DNA of 64,000 nucleotides from Larix kaempferi (Eukaryota > Streptophyta > Pinopsida > Pinales > Pinaceae), in NCBI GenBank assembly GCA_027924585.1, contig BSBM01000125.1:2671001-2735000 (forward strand). The letters are read 5' to 3'. Made by a program: the position numbers and the translations under genes. The notes under the pieces were generated by a model. The model worked only from the letters and a program-made list of their open reading frames with translations. It searched no databases and was not told the DNA's origin. Shown in pieces: positions 1-10,807 of this stretch. Position 1 is the stretch's first letter, and every line of letters begins with the position of its first letter.

Positions 1-2651
1 CGAACTGGGTGCATCTTTTTCACAGTGGATGGGTGCTGGCTACGTCGAAACTTTGTCACAACTCAGGTAATGTATTTGTTGCAAAGGTTTTCCCACTATT
101 CTTTGTTGCATGCATTTCTACCTCATGATCCAATGATTAACTTGTTGTACGGTTGTTGGCAGGTGACCCTCGACGAATCCACAGGGTGTCGAAATAGTTG
201 AAGAGGAAGAGAACTTAAGCGAACCCACTGGTAAGCTTCGGTGGTATCCCTCCTTAGTGGTTATCCTGGAATCAGACTTGATGAGCAAGTGTTGGTAATA
301 TGCCTTCGTGGCAGTGGATTTGTCTCGCCTGCAGCATTTGGGCAACCTTCAGTTTTTTAGTTTTGTTGATAGAATAGGTGATGTAAATGTTTAAAATATG
401 TGTCCGGCCATTCCTGGCATCATCGAGTTTAGCAGGGTTGAACCCTTGTGTTTGCAAATATTCTTGCATCATTCCGTTTTATGTTTTATCGTTTGAGTAC
501 TTCTGGGTTGATGCGTGAGGAGATACGTTAATAGTAACTTTGTTTTCAGTACTTGTTGTGTGTATAAATGGTGTGGGGTTTCGAAAGGAACCTCCAGCAA
601 AAGATAGTGGCGACCGTAGGGTGTAACTACTATTATTTTTAATGGAAACAATAATATTCAGGGTTTAATGGCTATGTTTAGTAAATTTGGTCTTCTCGTT
701 TTTGTATCTGTATCTAATAGCCGGTTAAGATATTTTGGGTTTTATATCTGCGTATAGTGTTGTTCGATCTTCTCATTCTTGAACTCAGATCCACAGATTG
801 AAAGGCATGTTTTCAGTTGTTTAAATAAAATGTGGCTATATGCCGAGAAATATAAAGGAAGTGGTTTTTTTTTTAAAGCATAAGTGATAACGTTAAACCC
901 TAGCTATCAATGTGAATGAAATCTACATGTCTAAATTGATGTTTTAAAGGAATGAGAATAACAATTCTCGATTCGGCAATTTAATTGTCTGTGGTAATTG
1001 AAACCTTCGATTTGGCAACTGTTTAAATGTTTAAAAATAATAATGTATTGAAAACCTGTTGATCCCAGCTAGGGTATAGGGATATTACGATTTAATCTGT
1101 TAATTTAATAAAACTTATGTTTTCCCTAGTTGTTAATAACTTGGTATTTTGTGATGTAAGTTTTATCACATGCAATTGATAGTTCAGGAAAACAAAGACA
1201 ATAACAGTGCAATCGTCAGATAATTTGATTGCTTATGAATACGTAGTTTTTCTATTCTATCTATTTATTCCTGTATTCGTCCATCTTGGACCTCTGATGA
1301 AAGGATAAAATACACAGTAGCATTCTTTCTTTCTGTACAATATAATACAGTGAAGACAATATGCGTATAAGAACAATCAGATTCTAAAGCAATAAGAAGA
1401 TAGAAAAATGGGAATATGGTTAAACATAATGCATACTATTGTTTACTTTGAAATAATTAATAAAGATCAATAAGTCATAATGATCACCTTCAGGAATAAG
1501 AAAAGAACCTACTGCTATACTTAATTTTGGTTAAGTTGTTTCAACACACATAAATGGATAATAAAACAATACATGCATAGATCTCATCTATAGCTGCTAA
1601 AATATAAGATGCATGATAAACATAGGTCTGTGCATGGGTGGTCTTTGGTTTAGATATTTAGATGCATGCTAGGTTTCACTTTTAGCTGGGCAGATTTAAT
1701 GCTACCTCTCTGTACTGGAGTACGATGCAGCTCCACGCATGGGGAAAAATGCAGAGGAGTCATTTTATCAGTTCAACAAATCTAAATTAATTAGGATCTG
1801 ACATTTTCTACTATTGATCATTAAATAAAAATACTAAGCCATTTTCTGAGAGCATTCATGTGATTTGAAAAAGAAAACACAGCAGAATAGAACCTGAGGG
1901 TAATGGGAGGAACAAATCACTCAAGAAACCTGTTCCACCCAACCTACTTCCAAACAGCCAAGATGTCTGCCTTATGACCCTCGAGCCTATCCACTGATCC
2001 ACCAGGAGGAAGAAGGTTCTGCAGCTTAGGACTTCAACTTGCAGCAGCAAGAAAATTTATAAATCCATCCTTACAGGATTAGTAATTCCATGGGATCAAC
2101 ACCAGTACCTCTGTTCTGTCTTTCTCATAACATTTGCATACTTATACTTGCACTCTCCACAGCCTCCCCTATTCGAATCTCTCAGCCATCACCTGATGAG
2201 CATGAGGAATGTTTCTGTAGAAAACATTGTAAGAGTTGCCTACTCAATTCGAATTTCCTTTTATAGGATGCCTAGTTCTTTGGTAATTAACTGGTCATTA
2301 GTGAGCTACCTGCTCACCTATCTCCACCTGGAGAGGGAAATGCCACAAAATTAGGGGGAGTTGTCCCATACCAACAGGTAATGGTAGAGTGCAAATGCTG
2401 CCATCTATCCCAATCCTTCTAGCAGCTTCCATTCCTCCTAGTGGGCCAGTGGATACTCTTGTAACAACTTTCTTGAGTGTTTGTCTCCCATTTTCATTTA
2501 TTAAATAATAATAATGAGTCATTACATTCAATTTTGACCTACTTGGTCATAATTACAAACTTGTAATTATAATTTAACACAAAGTATTTTTTTGCAAAAA
2601 GAATAACAGTAGAAAATAATTATTCTCAAAATTGGGTAGGTGACAGGCTTG
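1..2651. other. no gene recognised
   Basis: AT-rich sequence with only short ORFs and no protein similarity I recognise. Near the left edge there are splice-like sites: a donor-like CAG/GTAATG at about 64-72 and an acceptor-like TTGGCAG ending near 162, followed by a stretch with one frame rich in Glu and Pro up to a GTAAGC at about 231. The frames do not join cleanly, because a TGA follows the acceptor, so I do not call exons. The rest shows no repeat or mobile-element termini that I could match inside the window. Confidence 0.4.
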
Positions 2652-2764
2652 GTGTTCTTCAGATAGAAGATACTTCGAGGAAGAAGTGATGGGACACATT
2701 TGCAGGAGCCATTCCAAGCATGGTGGTAGGAGGATCCTTCCCATGGCTGTGGATGTAAGCATTG

Positions 2765-3075
2765 TGTGATGAGCATCAGGACGATGCTCTGGTTACTGCT
2801 ATGTATGATTATTAGGATGGTCATGTGTGATGAGCATCAGGAAGATGCTCCAGATGATATACATCAAGATGATGTTGTGACGATGATCAGGATGATCATG
2901 TGATGATGATATGCATCAGGATGATTTTGTGACTATGATCAGGATGATCATGCGATGATGATGTGCATCAGGATGATGTGCTGTATGATGATGATCAATA
3001 TGATCATGAGCATCAATATGATGTTGTGTGTGAGGATGATCAGGTTGATATTGAGTATCAGGATGGTACTCTGTG
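2765..3075 (+). repeat. array of short inverted repeats in copia A 3' region
   Basis: Degenerate array of GATGAT/ATCAGG motifs. Clear units are GAGCATC-AGGAC-GATGCTC (2771-2789), GAGCATC-AGGAA-GATGCTC (2832-2850) and ATGATC-AGGAT-GATCAT (2883-2899). Each is an inverted repeat of 6-7 bp arms around a 5-nt centre beginning AGG. Homologous arrays occur in the other two copies on the opposite strand. Confidence 0.85.
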
Positions 3076-3084
3076 GTCGTGGAC

Positions 3085-3650
3085 ATGTTGTGCAAGGGTA
3101 GCATGTAATACGTCCTGGAGATCCGGACAAGTTGTGCTAGTCACGTAAAAAGCCTCGGATGCTCTTTAGAGATCTTGCTGGGAAGACACTCTTTTAAGGT
3201 TTTGCTAGACCACATGTAATACGTCCTGGAGATACGGACAGTTTGTGCTAGTCACGTAAAAGGCCTCGGATTCTCTTTAGAGATCTTGTTGGGAAAGACA
3301 CTCTTTTAACATTTTGTGGAGACCACATGTAATACGTCCTGGAGATCCAGATAGGTTGTGCTAGACACGTAAAAGGCCTTGGATTCTATTTAGAGATCTT
3401 GCTGGGAAAGACACTCTTTTAAGGTTTTGTGGTGGGGGTCACATGTAATACATCTTGGAGATCCGGACAGTTTGTGCTAGTCACGTAAAAGGCCTTGGAT
3501 GCTCTTCAGAGATCTTGCTAGGAAAGACACTCTTTTAAGGTTTTGTGACAGTCACCTGTAATAGCTCCCTGGGAGATCTTGTCGGTCGTGCTTAGGCACA
3601 TAAAGGATCCTAGGATACTCTTTCAAGGTTTTGTTGACGAACGTAATCAG
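3085..3650 (+). repeat. tandem array, about 120-bp unit
   Basis: Four to five imperfect direct copies. Each unit contains ACATGTAATACGTCCTGGAG, then a GGACA..TTGTGCTAG stretch, then CACGTAAAAGGCCT, then GAGATCTTGCTGGGAAAGAC and CTCTTTTAAGGTTTTGT. The copies start near 3090, 3212, 3327, 3442 and 3550, the last being divergent. The same array type lies between RNase H and the 3' LTR in copies B and C. Confidence 0.85.
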
Positions 3651-3926
3651 TCCTGAGGATTCCATAGGATGGCCATCTCATAGAGATGATGAAGACCTAC
3701 AGGAGGCTAGGCCTACATCCAGCATGAAAAGGGGATGGCTTTGTAGAACTTCCTATGACGAGAAGAATTCAGAGATAGCCCAGTGATCAAGATGACGAGT
3801 ACAACAGTAGTGATGATGATGATGCTCCATGATCCAGTGACGATGATCCAGCTCCAGAATTGAAGACCTATGTCGATATGTATTGATGACCTGTGTCTAG
3901 AGAATACCTTCATAGTTAAGAGGGAG

Positions 3927-4474
3927 TGTTGATGTATTTGTAACTTTGGAAGATATCCTTCTATGTATTACACTTGTACTTTATTATGTTCATGTTGGAG
4001 ATGTTTTATTCCTCCAATCATAAGTGTTGTCATTTGTATTTGTAAGTGTCGCATGTGTTGCAAGTGTCGCAACTTATATTTGATGGGTTATTAGACCACG
4101 GGTGTCGGGTCGACCCTGGTTGAGTTAAGTGGTTGGGTTATTAGACTTCTTTAGGAGGTCGGCCCAGTTATTTTATTGGCAGGTCAAGTCAATGTATAAA
4201 TAGAGAGGTTGTGTCTCTCATTCTATTCATTCACTCACTTCTCCAACTCGCATAGTTGAGAGAGAGAGTTGCACACAAGTGGAGGAGGAGGAGTATCTAC
4301 TAGAGACATCTCTTTGGTTTTTATCATTGTGATCTTGTATTGTGACTTATTCTATCTCTGAGGAAATTGCGGGGTTTTTCACCTTCTTGTTTTTCCCCGA
4401 GGAAACTATGTGTCTATTGTCTCTTGTGTTTCATGATCCTAGATAATATTGAATGAAATTATTGAAAAATTAAC
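3927..4474 (+). repeat. copia A 3' LTR
   Basis: Starts TGTTGATGTATTTG directly after a polypurine tract and ends AATTAACA, giving TG..CA ends. It matches the reverse complement of the LTRs of copies B and C over its length, at 548 bp against about 640 bp. Confidence 0.85.
4195..4202 (+). promoter_or_regulatory. LTR TATA box
   Basis: TATAAATA, followed by GAGAGGTTGTGTCTCTCATTC. The same TATAAATAGAG context is present in the LTRs of copies B and C, which supports a conserved LTR core promoter. Confidence 0.55.
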
Positions 4475-5003
4475 ATCAGTTAGGATGAACTCGCCTCTTA
4501 ACTGAAAGCTTTACCACCTAGTTAGGTGTATAACTTAAGTGTCTACATGCAAGTGTCACAACTCACGTGTCATATTTTAGTTTAACATAAGTGTCGTCAT
4601 GCAATATCAATTAGTTAAGTAGATCTTATTTGTTGTCACTTACTTAACTCTCTTTAACTGAAGTGTTGTCTTTTAGTTTAACTAAAGTGAAAACACTTTA
4701 GTTAACTAGTCTTTTTTATTTAACACTTAGTTAACTGAAATCATGCTGATTGATTTACTTGAATTAACCATTGTGAGTTCTTTAGTTAACTAAGACATAT
4801 ATTTAATTGATGCTTTAACTGAAGCATTGATACTTAACTGGAGTTTTATAACTGAAGCTTTAACAATTCAAGTTTCTTTAATTAGCTGAAGTGTCTGCAT
4901 GGGAATTTCGAATTCTCCTTATCTCTATGCTTTATCTTTTATTTATTTATCTCTTACTGCATGGTCAATATGTGCTAACTTTAATTATCCATCACATTAC
5001 AGT
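4475..5003. repeat. TTAACTGAAG-motif cluster with a hairpin
   Basis: No gene. About ten variants of TTAACTGAAG or TTAGTTAACT are scattered through 4490-4885. Two of them form an inverted repeat: arm 4674-4689 and arm 4694-4708 pair with a single bulged base around a 4-nt AAAA-type loop. It may be an unrecognised MITE or part of a decayed LTR; I cannot tell which. Confidence 0.5.
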
Positions 5004-5017
5004 ATACTAAGAATAAT
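5004..5017 (+). repeat. SINE target-site duplication, left
   Basis: ATACTAAGAATAAT, identical to 5237-5250. Confidence 0.9.
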
Positions 5018-5237
5018 AAGTAGCCCCAAGAGGTAGCTCAATCGGTCGAGCACCCGTAGTTAGGCCTCCCAACATGTGAGGTCGCGGGATCCATTCTCCT
5101 CGACACTCTTGGGGTTAGGTACGCAAAATGTGCCGAAGGTGTGAGGTCCCTTCGGGTGGATCCGCCAGCTATTATTCCGTGGATGTAGTGATGCCGGCCA
5201 GTGGGACAGGTACGTGAACCACATTGAAAAAAAAAAA
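5018..5237 (+). mobile_element. tRNA-derived SINE
   Basis: A 5' tRNA-like head starts GCCCCAAGAGGTAGCTCAAT at about 5023. It holds a pol III A box (GTAGCTCAATCGG) and a B-box-like GGTCGCGGGATCCATTC about 40 nt downstream. A roughly 130-nt tRNA-unrelated body follows and the element ends in an A-run (5227-5237). Perfect 14-bp direct repeats flank it, as expected for insertion by LINE machinery. The family name is not known to me. Confidence 0.88.
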
Positions 5238-5250
5238 TACTAAGAATAAT
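5237..5250 (+). repeat. SINE target-site duplication, right
   Basis: ATACTAAGAATAAT, directly after the A-run and identical to the left copy. Its first A overlaps the tail. Confidence 0.9.
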
Positions 5251-5257
5251 TATCAAA

Positions 5258-5688
5258 TGTTGTGATCATATTATATTATTTCGGACCAAATGATCATATG
5301 CTAAAGTAACTCACTTTAGAGGCGATCAATATCTAAAGGAGACTTAATAGCAATCAGGTGATCATGGTTAATAATATATCACACAACATTAAATGTTTTT
5401 AACAAGTAAAGCATGACCTTTATACGGAAGGTCCACCTCTATACGGGAGTTCCATCTCATGGGTACCTTTATATAGAAGGTTCACATGATAATCATGACT
5501 TGACACACAGAATTCTAGAGCCTTGTCCAACAAGACTTTACAACATCGTTACTTTGATCAATTACCTCTATACGAGAGGAAAACCTTTACACAGAAGGCA
5601 ATCAAAGTGCTGACCTCTATACGAGAGGATCAATCTCGACTACACAATATTGGTTTGGAGAATGTCTCTTGATGCTATTTATTCAACA
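5258..5688 (-). repeat. copia D 3' LTR
   Basis: Read on the - strand it starts TGTTGAATAAATAG right after a GATAGGGAG polypurine tract and probably ends ATCACAACA, giving a TGTTG/CAACA terminal inverted repeat. The inner edge (5688) is firm because the RNase H reading frame runs up to it. The outer edge (5258) is inferred from the terminal motif only, as no second LTR is present. Confidence 0.6.
5417..5628. repeat. 15-bp hairpin array inside copia D LTR
   Basis: Six short inverted repeats with a 5-nt centre, usually ATACG: CCTTT-ATACG-GAAGG (5417-5431), CCTCT-ATACG-GGAGT (5436-5450), CCTTT-ATATA-GAAGG (5466-5480), CCTCT-ATACG-AGAGG (5565-5579), CCTTT-ACACA-GAAGG (5584-5598) and CCTCT-ATACG-AGAGG (5614-5628). 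Arms alternate between the CCTCT/AGAGG and CCTTT/GAAGG types. Confidence 0.8.
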
Positions 5689-6460
5689 CTCCCTATCAAC
5701 GAGGGAGGCATTCTCTACCATACCAAGATTGTCTCGGGAGTACCAAAACTTCATCGCTGACAGAGGCTTTGTTAACACATCTACAATCTTCTCATCAATA
5801 GAAATGTACTGAAGTTTCATTGTACTTTTATGGACCATATCTCGGATGAAGTGATACTTCATTTAAATGTGCTTCGACTTGTCATGAAACATTGGGTTTT
5901 TGGAATGATTGATGCAACTCTGATTGTCACACCTAATAACTGTAGGCTCAAGATTTTCACTGAACAACCCTGCAAGTAGCTTTCTGAGCTACACTGCTTC
6001 TCGATAGGAAACACTAGCAGCTATGCATTCTACTTCAGTAGTGCTCTGGGCTTTGCAGCCCTGGTTCCTGCTGGACCAAGATATCATAGCTGATACTAGG
6101 CTATAACAGTAGCCATATGTGCTCTTATGGTCCACAATACTTCCTCCCCAGTCTGATTCTATATAACCAAGTAACATGACTCCTCCACCAGAGGCATATC
6201 TGAGTCCATATGAAATTGTACCTCGAAGGTACCTAAGAACATGCTTAGTAGCTATCCAATTTCTGTGTCTCAGATCAAACATAAATTGACTCAGAATTCT
6301 CACAGCATAACATATATCAAGCCTCGAATGTATCAAGTACATTAGCGAGCCTATAATTTTTCTATACAAAGTGGGATCTACTTGATCTGATCCATAGCCT
6401 GACTCGTGAACACTCTTCATATTGACTGCAATACTTCCCTTTTTGTGCAACTTCTATATA
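5689..6460 (-). pseudogene. copia D RNase H remnant
   Basis: On the - strand this reads as the RT-to-RNase H end of a Ty1/copia polyprotein. Recognisable blocks are YRKIIGSLMYL, the SDWGGSIVDHKST block of the RNase H start, SWSSRNQG, the STTEVECIAAS block, DNQSCI near 5925, NPMFHDKSKHI near 5880, and a terminal DVLTKPL-like block near 5780. One long frame covers 5989-6450; a stop and decay follow. RT, integrase and gag are absent upstream, so it is a 5'-truncated copy. The sequence between RNase H and LTR is short, unlike copia A/B/C. Confidence 0.85.
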
Positions 6461-6940
6461 CTGATATCTTGCAATTGTTGAACTATATCACATATTTCAC
6501 TTCACTACATAAAAATTACACACTCGATCACATACTTCATAGCATTATGTAATATGTGCGTTGGTTCAGCATATCATTCTGTTTTTGCACATATGTAAAC
6601 TCAACTGATATTGTGCATCCTATGTTGTGTTGTCATTCTAACCTCATGCATCTATATCAAACCACTCACATCAATCTTTTCACCCTCTTCTATGCTACTC
6701 TTTTGTCTTGGTGCATCTATCTTAGATCATACGTGACTTTTTGCGTACTATTTGCAATATTGTCTTTCTATTCTTACGAACTTGGCCCATCATATCGTGC
6801 ATCATCTGCAGCATTGCATTTCTATCTTTACACAGTTTTCACAGATAAACTACATCATATTTCTGTCCATCATCTATTGTGCTTCATTTTTCACATATGA
6901 CTCTTCTACTAGATTATGTTGTTCTGCTTCCACAAGCCAT
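6461..6940. other. no gene recognised
   Basis: AT-rich, with a biased TCAT/GCAT composition that makes fortuitous open frames on the + strand. No family similarity seen. It separates copia D from the LTR of copia E. Confidence 0.4.
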
Positions 6941-7648
6941 TGATGCCCCAAAAATTAGAAGCTTTCCAATTCGGAATATTACAATTTTCGCATCTTCAAG
7001 ATTAATATAACTCTCCAACTTGGATTCTTATTTATAGTTACCCTACATAGACGGTATGCCTACAAGTTGGTCGTAGTGTCCCTTCTTCCTTTCTTCATGG
7101 TCAATCTTAATTCATTCTTCCACCACTTGTCATAATATACGCCACTAAGGTATCACACCTTATGGGTCTTGCACATACTACGTCCTTTTTATAGTGGGTC
7201 TTACGCACTTTGGAATCACTTCATGTGTGGTCTTGTGCCCTTGAAGTACCATCGCTTGCGGGTCTTGTGCACTTGACTTGTCTTCCCGCCACATTCTTTC
7301 GGGACTCTTGCACGCTTCAACAACTTATATACTTCTTCTGATTGGTGGGTCTTGCACACTTCTGGGGCTTGCATGCATGTCCAACCGTTTCTTGCTTCCA
7401 AGCCTCTTGCGCACTCCTGAGACTTTTCCAACCATCCCTTTGGAATTACCTTTGAAGTGTCATGACTATATGGATTGTGACTTGCACACATTCGTTATGT
7501 ACTTCTTCAAACTGGATGTACTTCTACAATCTAGATGTGCTTCTTATGTATCTCTTCAAACTGGATTTCATATAATTATTCAAACTGGCACAAGGATACT
7601 GAGTACTCTTTGACATCAGTTGACATCAATGACAACCAAAATTCAACA
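6941..7648 (-). repeat. copia E (Sirevirus-like) 3' LTR
   Basis: On the - strand it starts TGTTGAATTTTGGTTGTC just after a GGCATTG-reversed/AAAGGGGGATA polypurine tract and ends TTTGGGGCATCA, giving TG..CA ends and about 708 bp. Inside, 7150-7420 holds roughly seven degenerate copies of a GGGTCTTGCACACTT motif spaced about 30-50 bp. The 5' LTR partner is not in the window. Confidence 0.65.
7150..7420. repeat. degenerate GGGTCTTGCACACTT repeats in LTR
   Basis: Variants include GGGTCTTGCACATAC, GGGTCTTACGCACTT, GGTCTTGTGCCCTT, GGGTCTTGTGCACTT, GACTCTTGCACGCTT, GGGTCTTGCACACTT and GCCTCTTGCGCACTC. Repeated motifs in the LTR regulatory region are a known trait of Sireviruses. Confidence 0.55.
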
Positions 7649-8330
7649 ATATCCCCCTTTGGCATTGATGTCAACACCTCATGAATTTGTGCTCTTCCTC
7701 TATTCCATTCAAAGTACTCCCCCTATGTGTAATCCCCTTGTGTTCTTGTCAGTTTGATCATTTGCTCATCTACATAGTTCTCATTACTTTTTTTCTATCT
7801 TTCATTTCTGCGTGGATCCCCTACACTGATACATGTTTCACGATATTCCCTCCTATGTTACTTTGCACGACCTTCGATCAGTACTTCTCTATTTTTTTTC
7901 ATCTCTGCGATGATAACATGCTTCATGATATTTCTCCCCCTTTGACATCAATGGAAAAGAGGTGCCTTCAATGCGCACTATCAAGTTTTTCTTCCTTCAG
8001 TTTTGCATTGGCCTTCAAGAAGTTATGTGCCTCAATTATCCCCCCTATCTTTGTGCTTTATTCTCTTCATTTAGTTGGAGTTGTTGTGGAGATATCAGTC
8101 ACCTTGCAATCTGTACTTTCAATATTGTCTCTGTAAATGTCTCAAATATTCTCCCCCTGTACAGTTTCCAAATTCCTTATATATTGATATCATGTTCCTA
8201 TCAGACTTATTAATCACTCACACTTCATTTACTGTGCAATCTTCCATGCCATCTTCATGTCACATTCACATGTGCACACTATAAAGTTCCATATGCTTTT
8301 ATGTCCTATTTTCAAGACTATCATCATGTT
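7649..8330 (-). repeat. multiple polypurine-tract region of copia E
   Basis: Non-coding stretch between RNase H and the 3' LTR. On the - strand it contains at least five G-rich purine tracts of the AAAGGGGGAGA type, near 7653, 7718, 7932, 8037 and 8150. Multiplied polypurine tracts upstream of the 3' LTR are a described hallmark of the Sirevirus lineage. Long + strand frames here (7681-8136) are composition artefacts. Confidence 0.6.
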
Positions 8331-9890
8331 GTGGACTGTGAACCACACCTAGTTTTTGTCTGAGATATTCGAATGTGCTTCTTGGGAGCGGTTTTGTAAA
8401 TATATATGCAATATGTTATTTGGTGTTGACATATTCCAGTTTCATAGTATTTGCAGTAACATTTTCTCTCACAAAATGATATTTGATGGGAACATGTTTA
8501 GTTTTGTAGTGCATGACAAGATTTTTTGAAATGCTAACTGTGCTTGTATTGTCACATAAAATTTGTATGGGCTGATCAAGTTTCACTTGTAGATCCTTTA
8601 GGTTTTGTTTCATTCATAGTACTTGCAAGCAATAGGATGTTGTTGCAATATAATTTGCTTCTACTGTAAATAGTCTGACTGACGGTTTTTTTTTACTAAT
8701 CCAAGATACCGGGAAATTTCGTATGAAGAATGAAGCTCTGCTAGTACTTATTTTTTCATCAACACTACTTTCCCAGTCTATGTCAGTATATTCTACTAAA
8801 TTCAAATATTTACTTCATGGATACCACAAACCAAAGTTCATGGTCCCATTCAAATATCTGAAAATTTTGTTTACTACTTGGACATGCGTTTCCTTGGGTG
8901 TTGCTTGAAATCTTGCAATGAGTCCTACTACTTGCATTATTTATGGTCTTGAGACTATTACATATAATAAGCCTCCAATCATTGATCTATATAGTCGTTT
9001 ATCTACTTCCTTTTCTTCATCCTCTTTACTTAATTTGCACCTAGTGACCATGGGTATACATACCGATTTGCAGTCTTCCATATTGAATTTCTTTAACATT
9101 TATTTCACATATTTAGTTTGAGAGATGAATATGTCGTTATCAAGGTTAGATATCTGGAGTCCAAGAAAGAAAGACAGTTCAACAAGCATAGACATTTCAA
9201 ACTCATTATGCATGTCCTTAGCAAATTGATGACTCACCCTATCATCATTGCTTCCAAAAATGATATCATCAACATATACTTCAACAATATTCATCTTTTC
9301 ATGCTCATTTTTTATGTAAAGATTATTGTCTACACTACCCCTCTTGAAACCCTGTTATTGCAAATATTTGTCTAATCTTGCTTCATTCCATACAGATATT
9401 TCTTCAATTGTCAGACATAGTCTTTGTTATCTGAAAGAGAGAATCCTTCCAGTTGTTCCATGTATACGTCTTCTTCAATATATCTATTTAATAATGTTGA
9501 CTTTACATCCATTTGATATACCATGATATTTTCCGCACAAGTATAGGCTAGAAGAAACCTACTTGCTTCCATTCATGCTACAAGAGTGAAGGTTTCTTCA
9601 AAATCTATTCCTTCAATCTACGCATACCCCTTGCACACCATCCTCGCCTTATTTCTGACAACTTGTCTTTCTTCATTAAGTTTGTTCCTGAATACCCATT
9701 ATGTACCAATAACATTTTTATTTCTAGATCTTGGAACAAGTTCCCAGGTTTGATTCTTTGCAATATTATTTAATTATTTCTCCATGGCTTTAACCCAGTG
9801 CTCATTAGTTCTAGCTTCATCAAAACCTTCTGGTTCTATTTGGGATAGTAAAGAAAAATGAACCTCTTCAGTCACTAATACTGGGATAGA
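8331..9890 (-). pseudogene. copia E RT-RNase H remnant (Sirevirus type)
   Basis: The - strand reads, in order, as decayed copia RT and RNase H. Near 9850-9700 is the RT start with an HWVKAMEK-like block and a WELVPRS-like block. MDVKS lies near 9510, and the RT active site YVDDIIFGSNDD lies at 9255-9285, followed by an EFEMSM..LSFFLGLQIS block. RNase H follows with DIDWESSVDEKISTS (8770), SWISKKKPSV and CDNTSTVSISKN (8500-8550). The wording of the active-site region is typical of Sireviruses. Many stops and frameshifts. Integrase, gag and the 5' LTR are not present. Confidence 0.85.
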
Positions 9891-10807
9891 ATGTAAAAGG
9901 GAACAAAGGATAAAGTGGATGGGTAAGGGATATAAGGGTTCCTTTGTTTTTTTTAAATATTAATGGTAGTTAAAAGGATGACATTTGGAAAAAAAAAGAA
10001 CGATGATAAATAAATATTGGGAAGGATTTTAATGCAAAAAGAGAGTGGAAGGGACTTATGGAAGTCACAGAAAAAATATATGAGATTGCTACCTTTCAAA
10101 GGCGGAATGTTTTTTTTTACGATTATGGAGAGTTATGAATGACCCTTTTTGCAAGGGGAGTATCTTTTCATTTCTTAAAAATCATGGATAAAGGATTTTC
10201 CACGTGAGGAGATTCCAGGGGGATATTTTTAACTTTTGAATCTCAGACACAATAAGAAAACTAATGACTGGTGTGACCAAATTTTTTATGAATGGTTGTA
10301 GAACTGAAAATTTTTAATTATCGTGACACAAAATATTCATGCTAGTCAAAACTTGACTAAGTGCCAAAAAGGGTCAAATGGTGACGAATTTTGTGAAATA
10401 AGACATGGGCGTGAAAAATGTTGCAAGATAAATACAATGGTGTTGACCTCATGACATGACAATGCATGAGACAAGACATGACCAAATTCCAAGACTCTAC
10501 TTGACTTTGACATGACAATGCATGATGCAACTTGGCGGATCCATCAAAGGGGTCATACGAAACCGAAAATGGAGAAATAAGATATGGGTGTGACAAGCAC
10601 ATCGCCCTGGGAATGATAGTGTAGACGGAATGATATTGCGATAAATTTCAATAGGTTCAACTTCGGAATCATGTTTTGACACTTGGGAATCATGTCGATG
10701 TTGAACATCAACATCTAGCCCAAAAAAACAACAAAACATGATGACACATGATGACTCGACAATAACTACCTAACAAGAAAAAAATGTAACCATGAAGTAG
10801 GTACATG
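9891..10807. other. no gene recognised
   Basis: AT-rich sequence. Between about 10440 and 10760 there are repeated short words such as ACATGACAATGCATGA and CATGATGACACATGATGACT, but no unit I can define as a family. No coding region supported. Confidence 0.35.

Larger units (their letters stand above)
2652..4474 (+). mobile_element. copia element copy A, 3' fragment
   Basis: This is the 3' end of the copia family also present at 24026-31309 and 37294-53775, here on the + strand. It starts abruptly inside the last codons of the RNase H end (the reverse complement of about 48960-49010 aligns), so everything upstream is missing. Downstream come a palindrome array, a tandem array of about 120-bp units, a polypurine tract AAGAGGGAG just before 3927, and one LTR. 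No second LTR is seen, so this is a 5'-truncated copy. After 4474 the sequence no longer matches the family. Confidence 0.85.

Noticed and set aside
1-235. Two exons with GT/AG sites at the left edge
   Set aside because: The frames do not join without a stop, and no protein similarity is recognisable; the window edge prevents further checking.
2963-3148. His/Asp-rich metal-binding-like ORFs on both strands
   Set aside because: They are translations of the GATGAT palindrome array in copia A, not proteins.
5023-5095. tRNA gene
   Set aside because: A and B boxes are present, but the acceptor stem does not close, the sequence runs into a SINE body with an A-tail, and 14-bp duplications flank it.
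7681-8136. 151-codon ORF
   Set aside because: Phe/Ser/Leu-rich frame on the strand opposite to copia E, in its polypurine-tract region; composition artefact.
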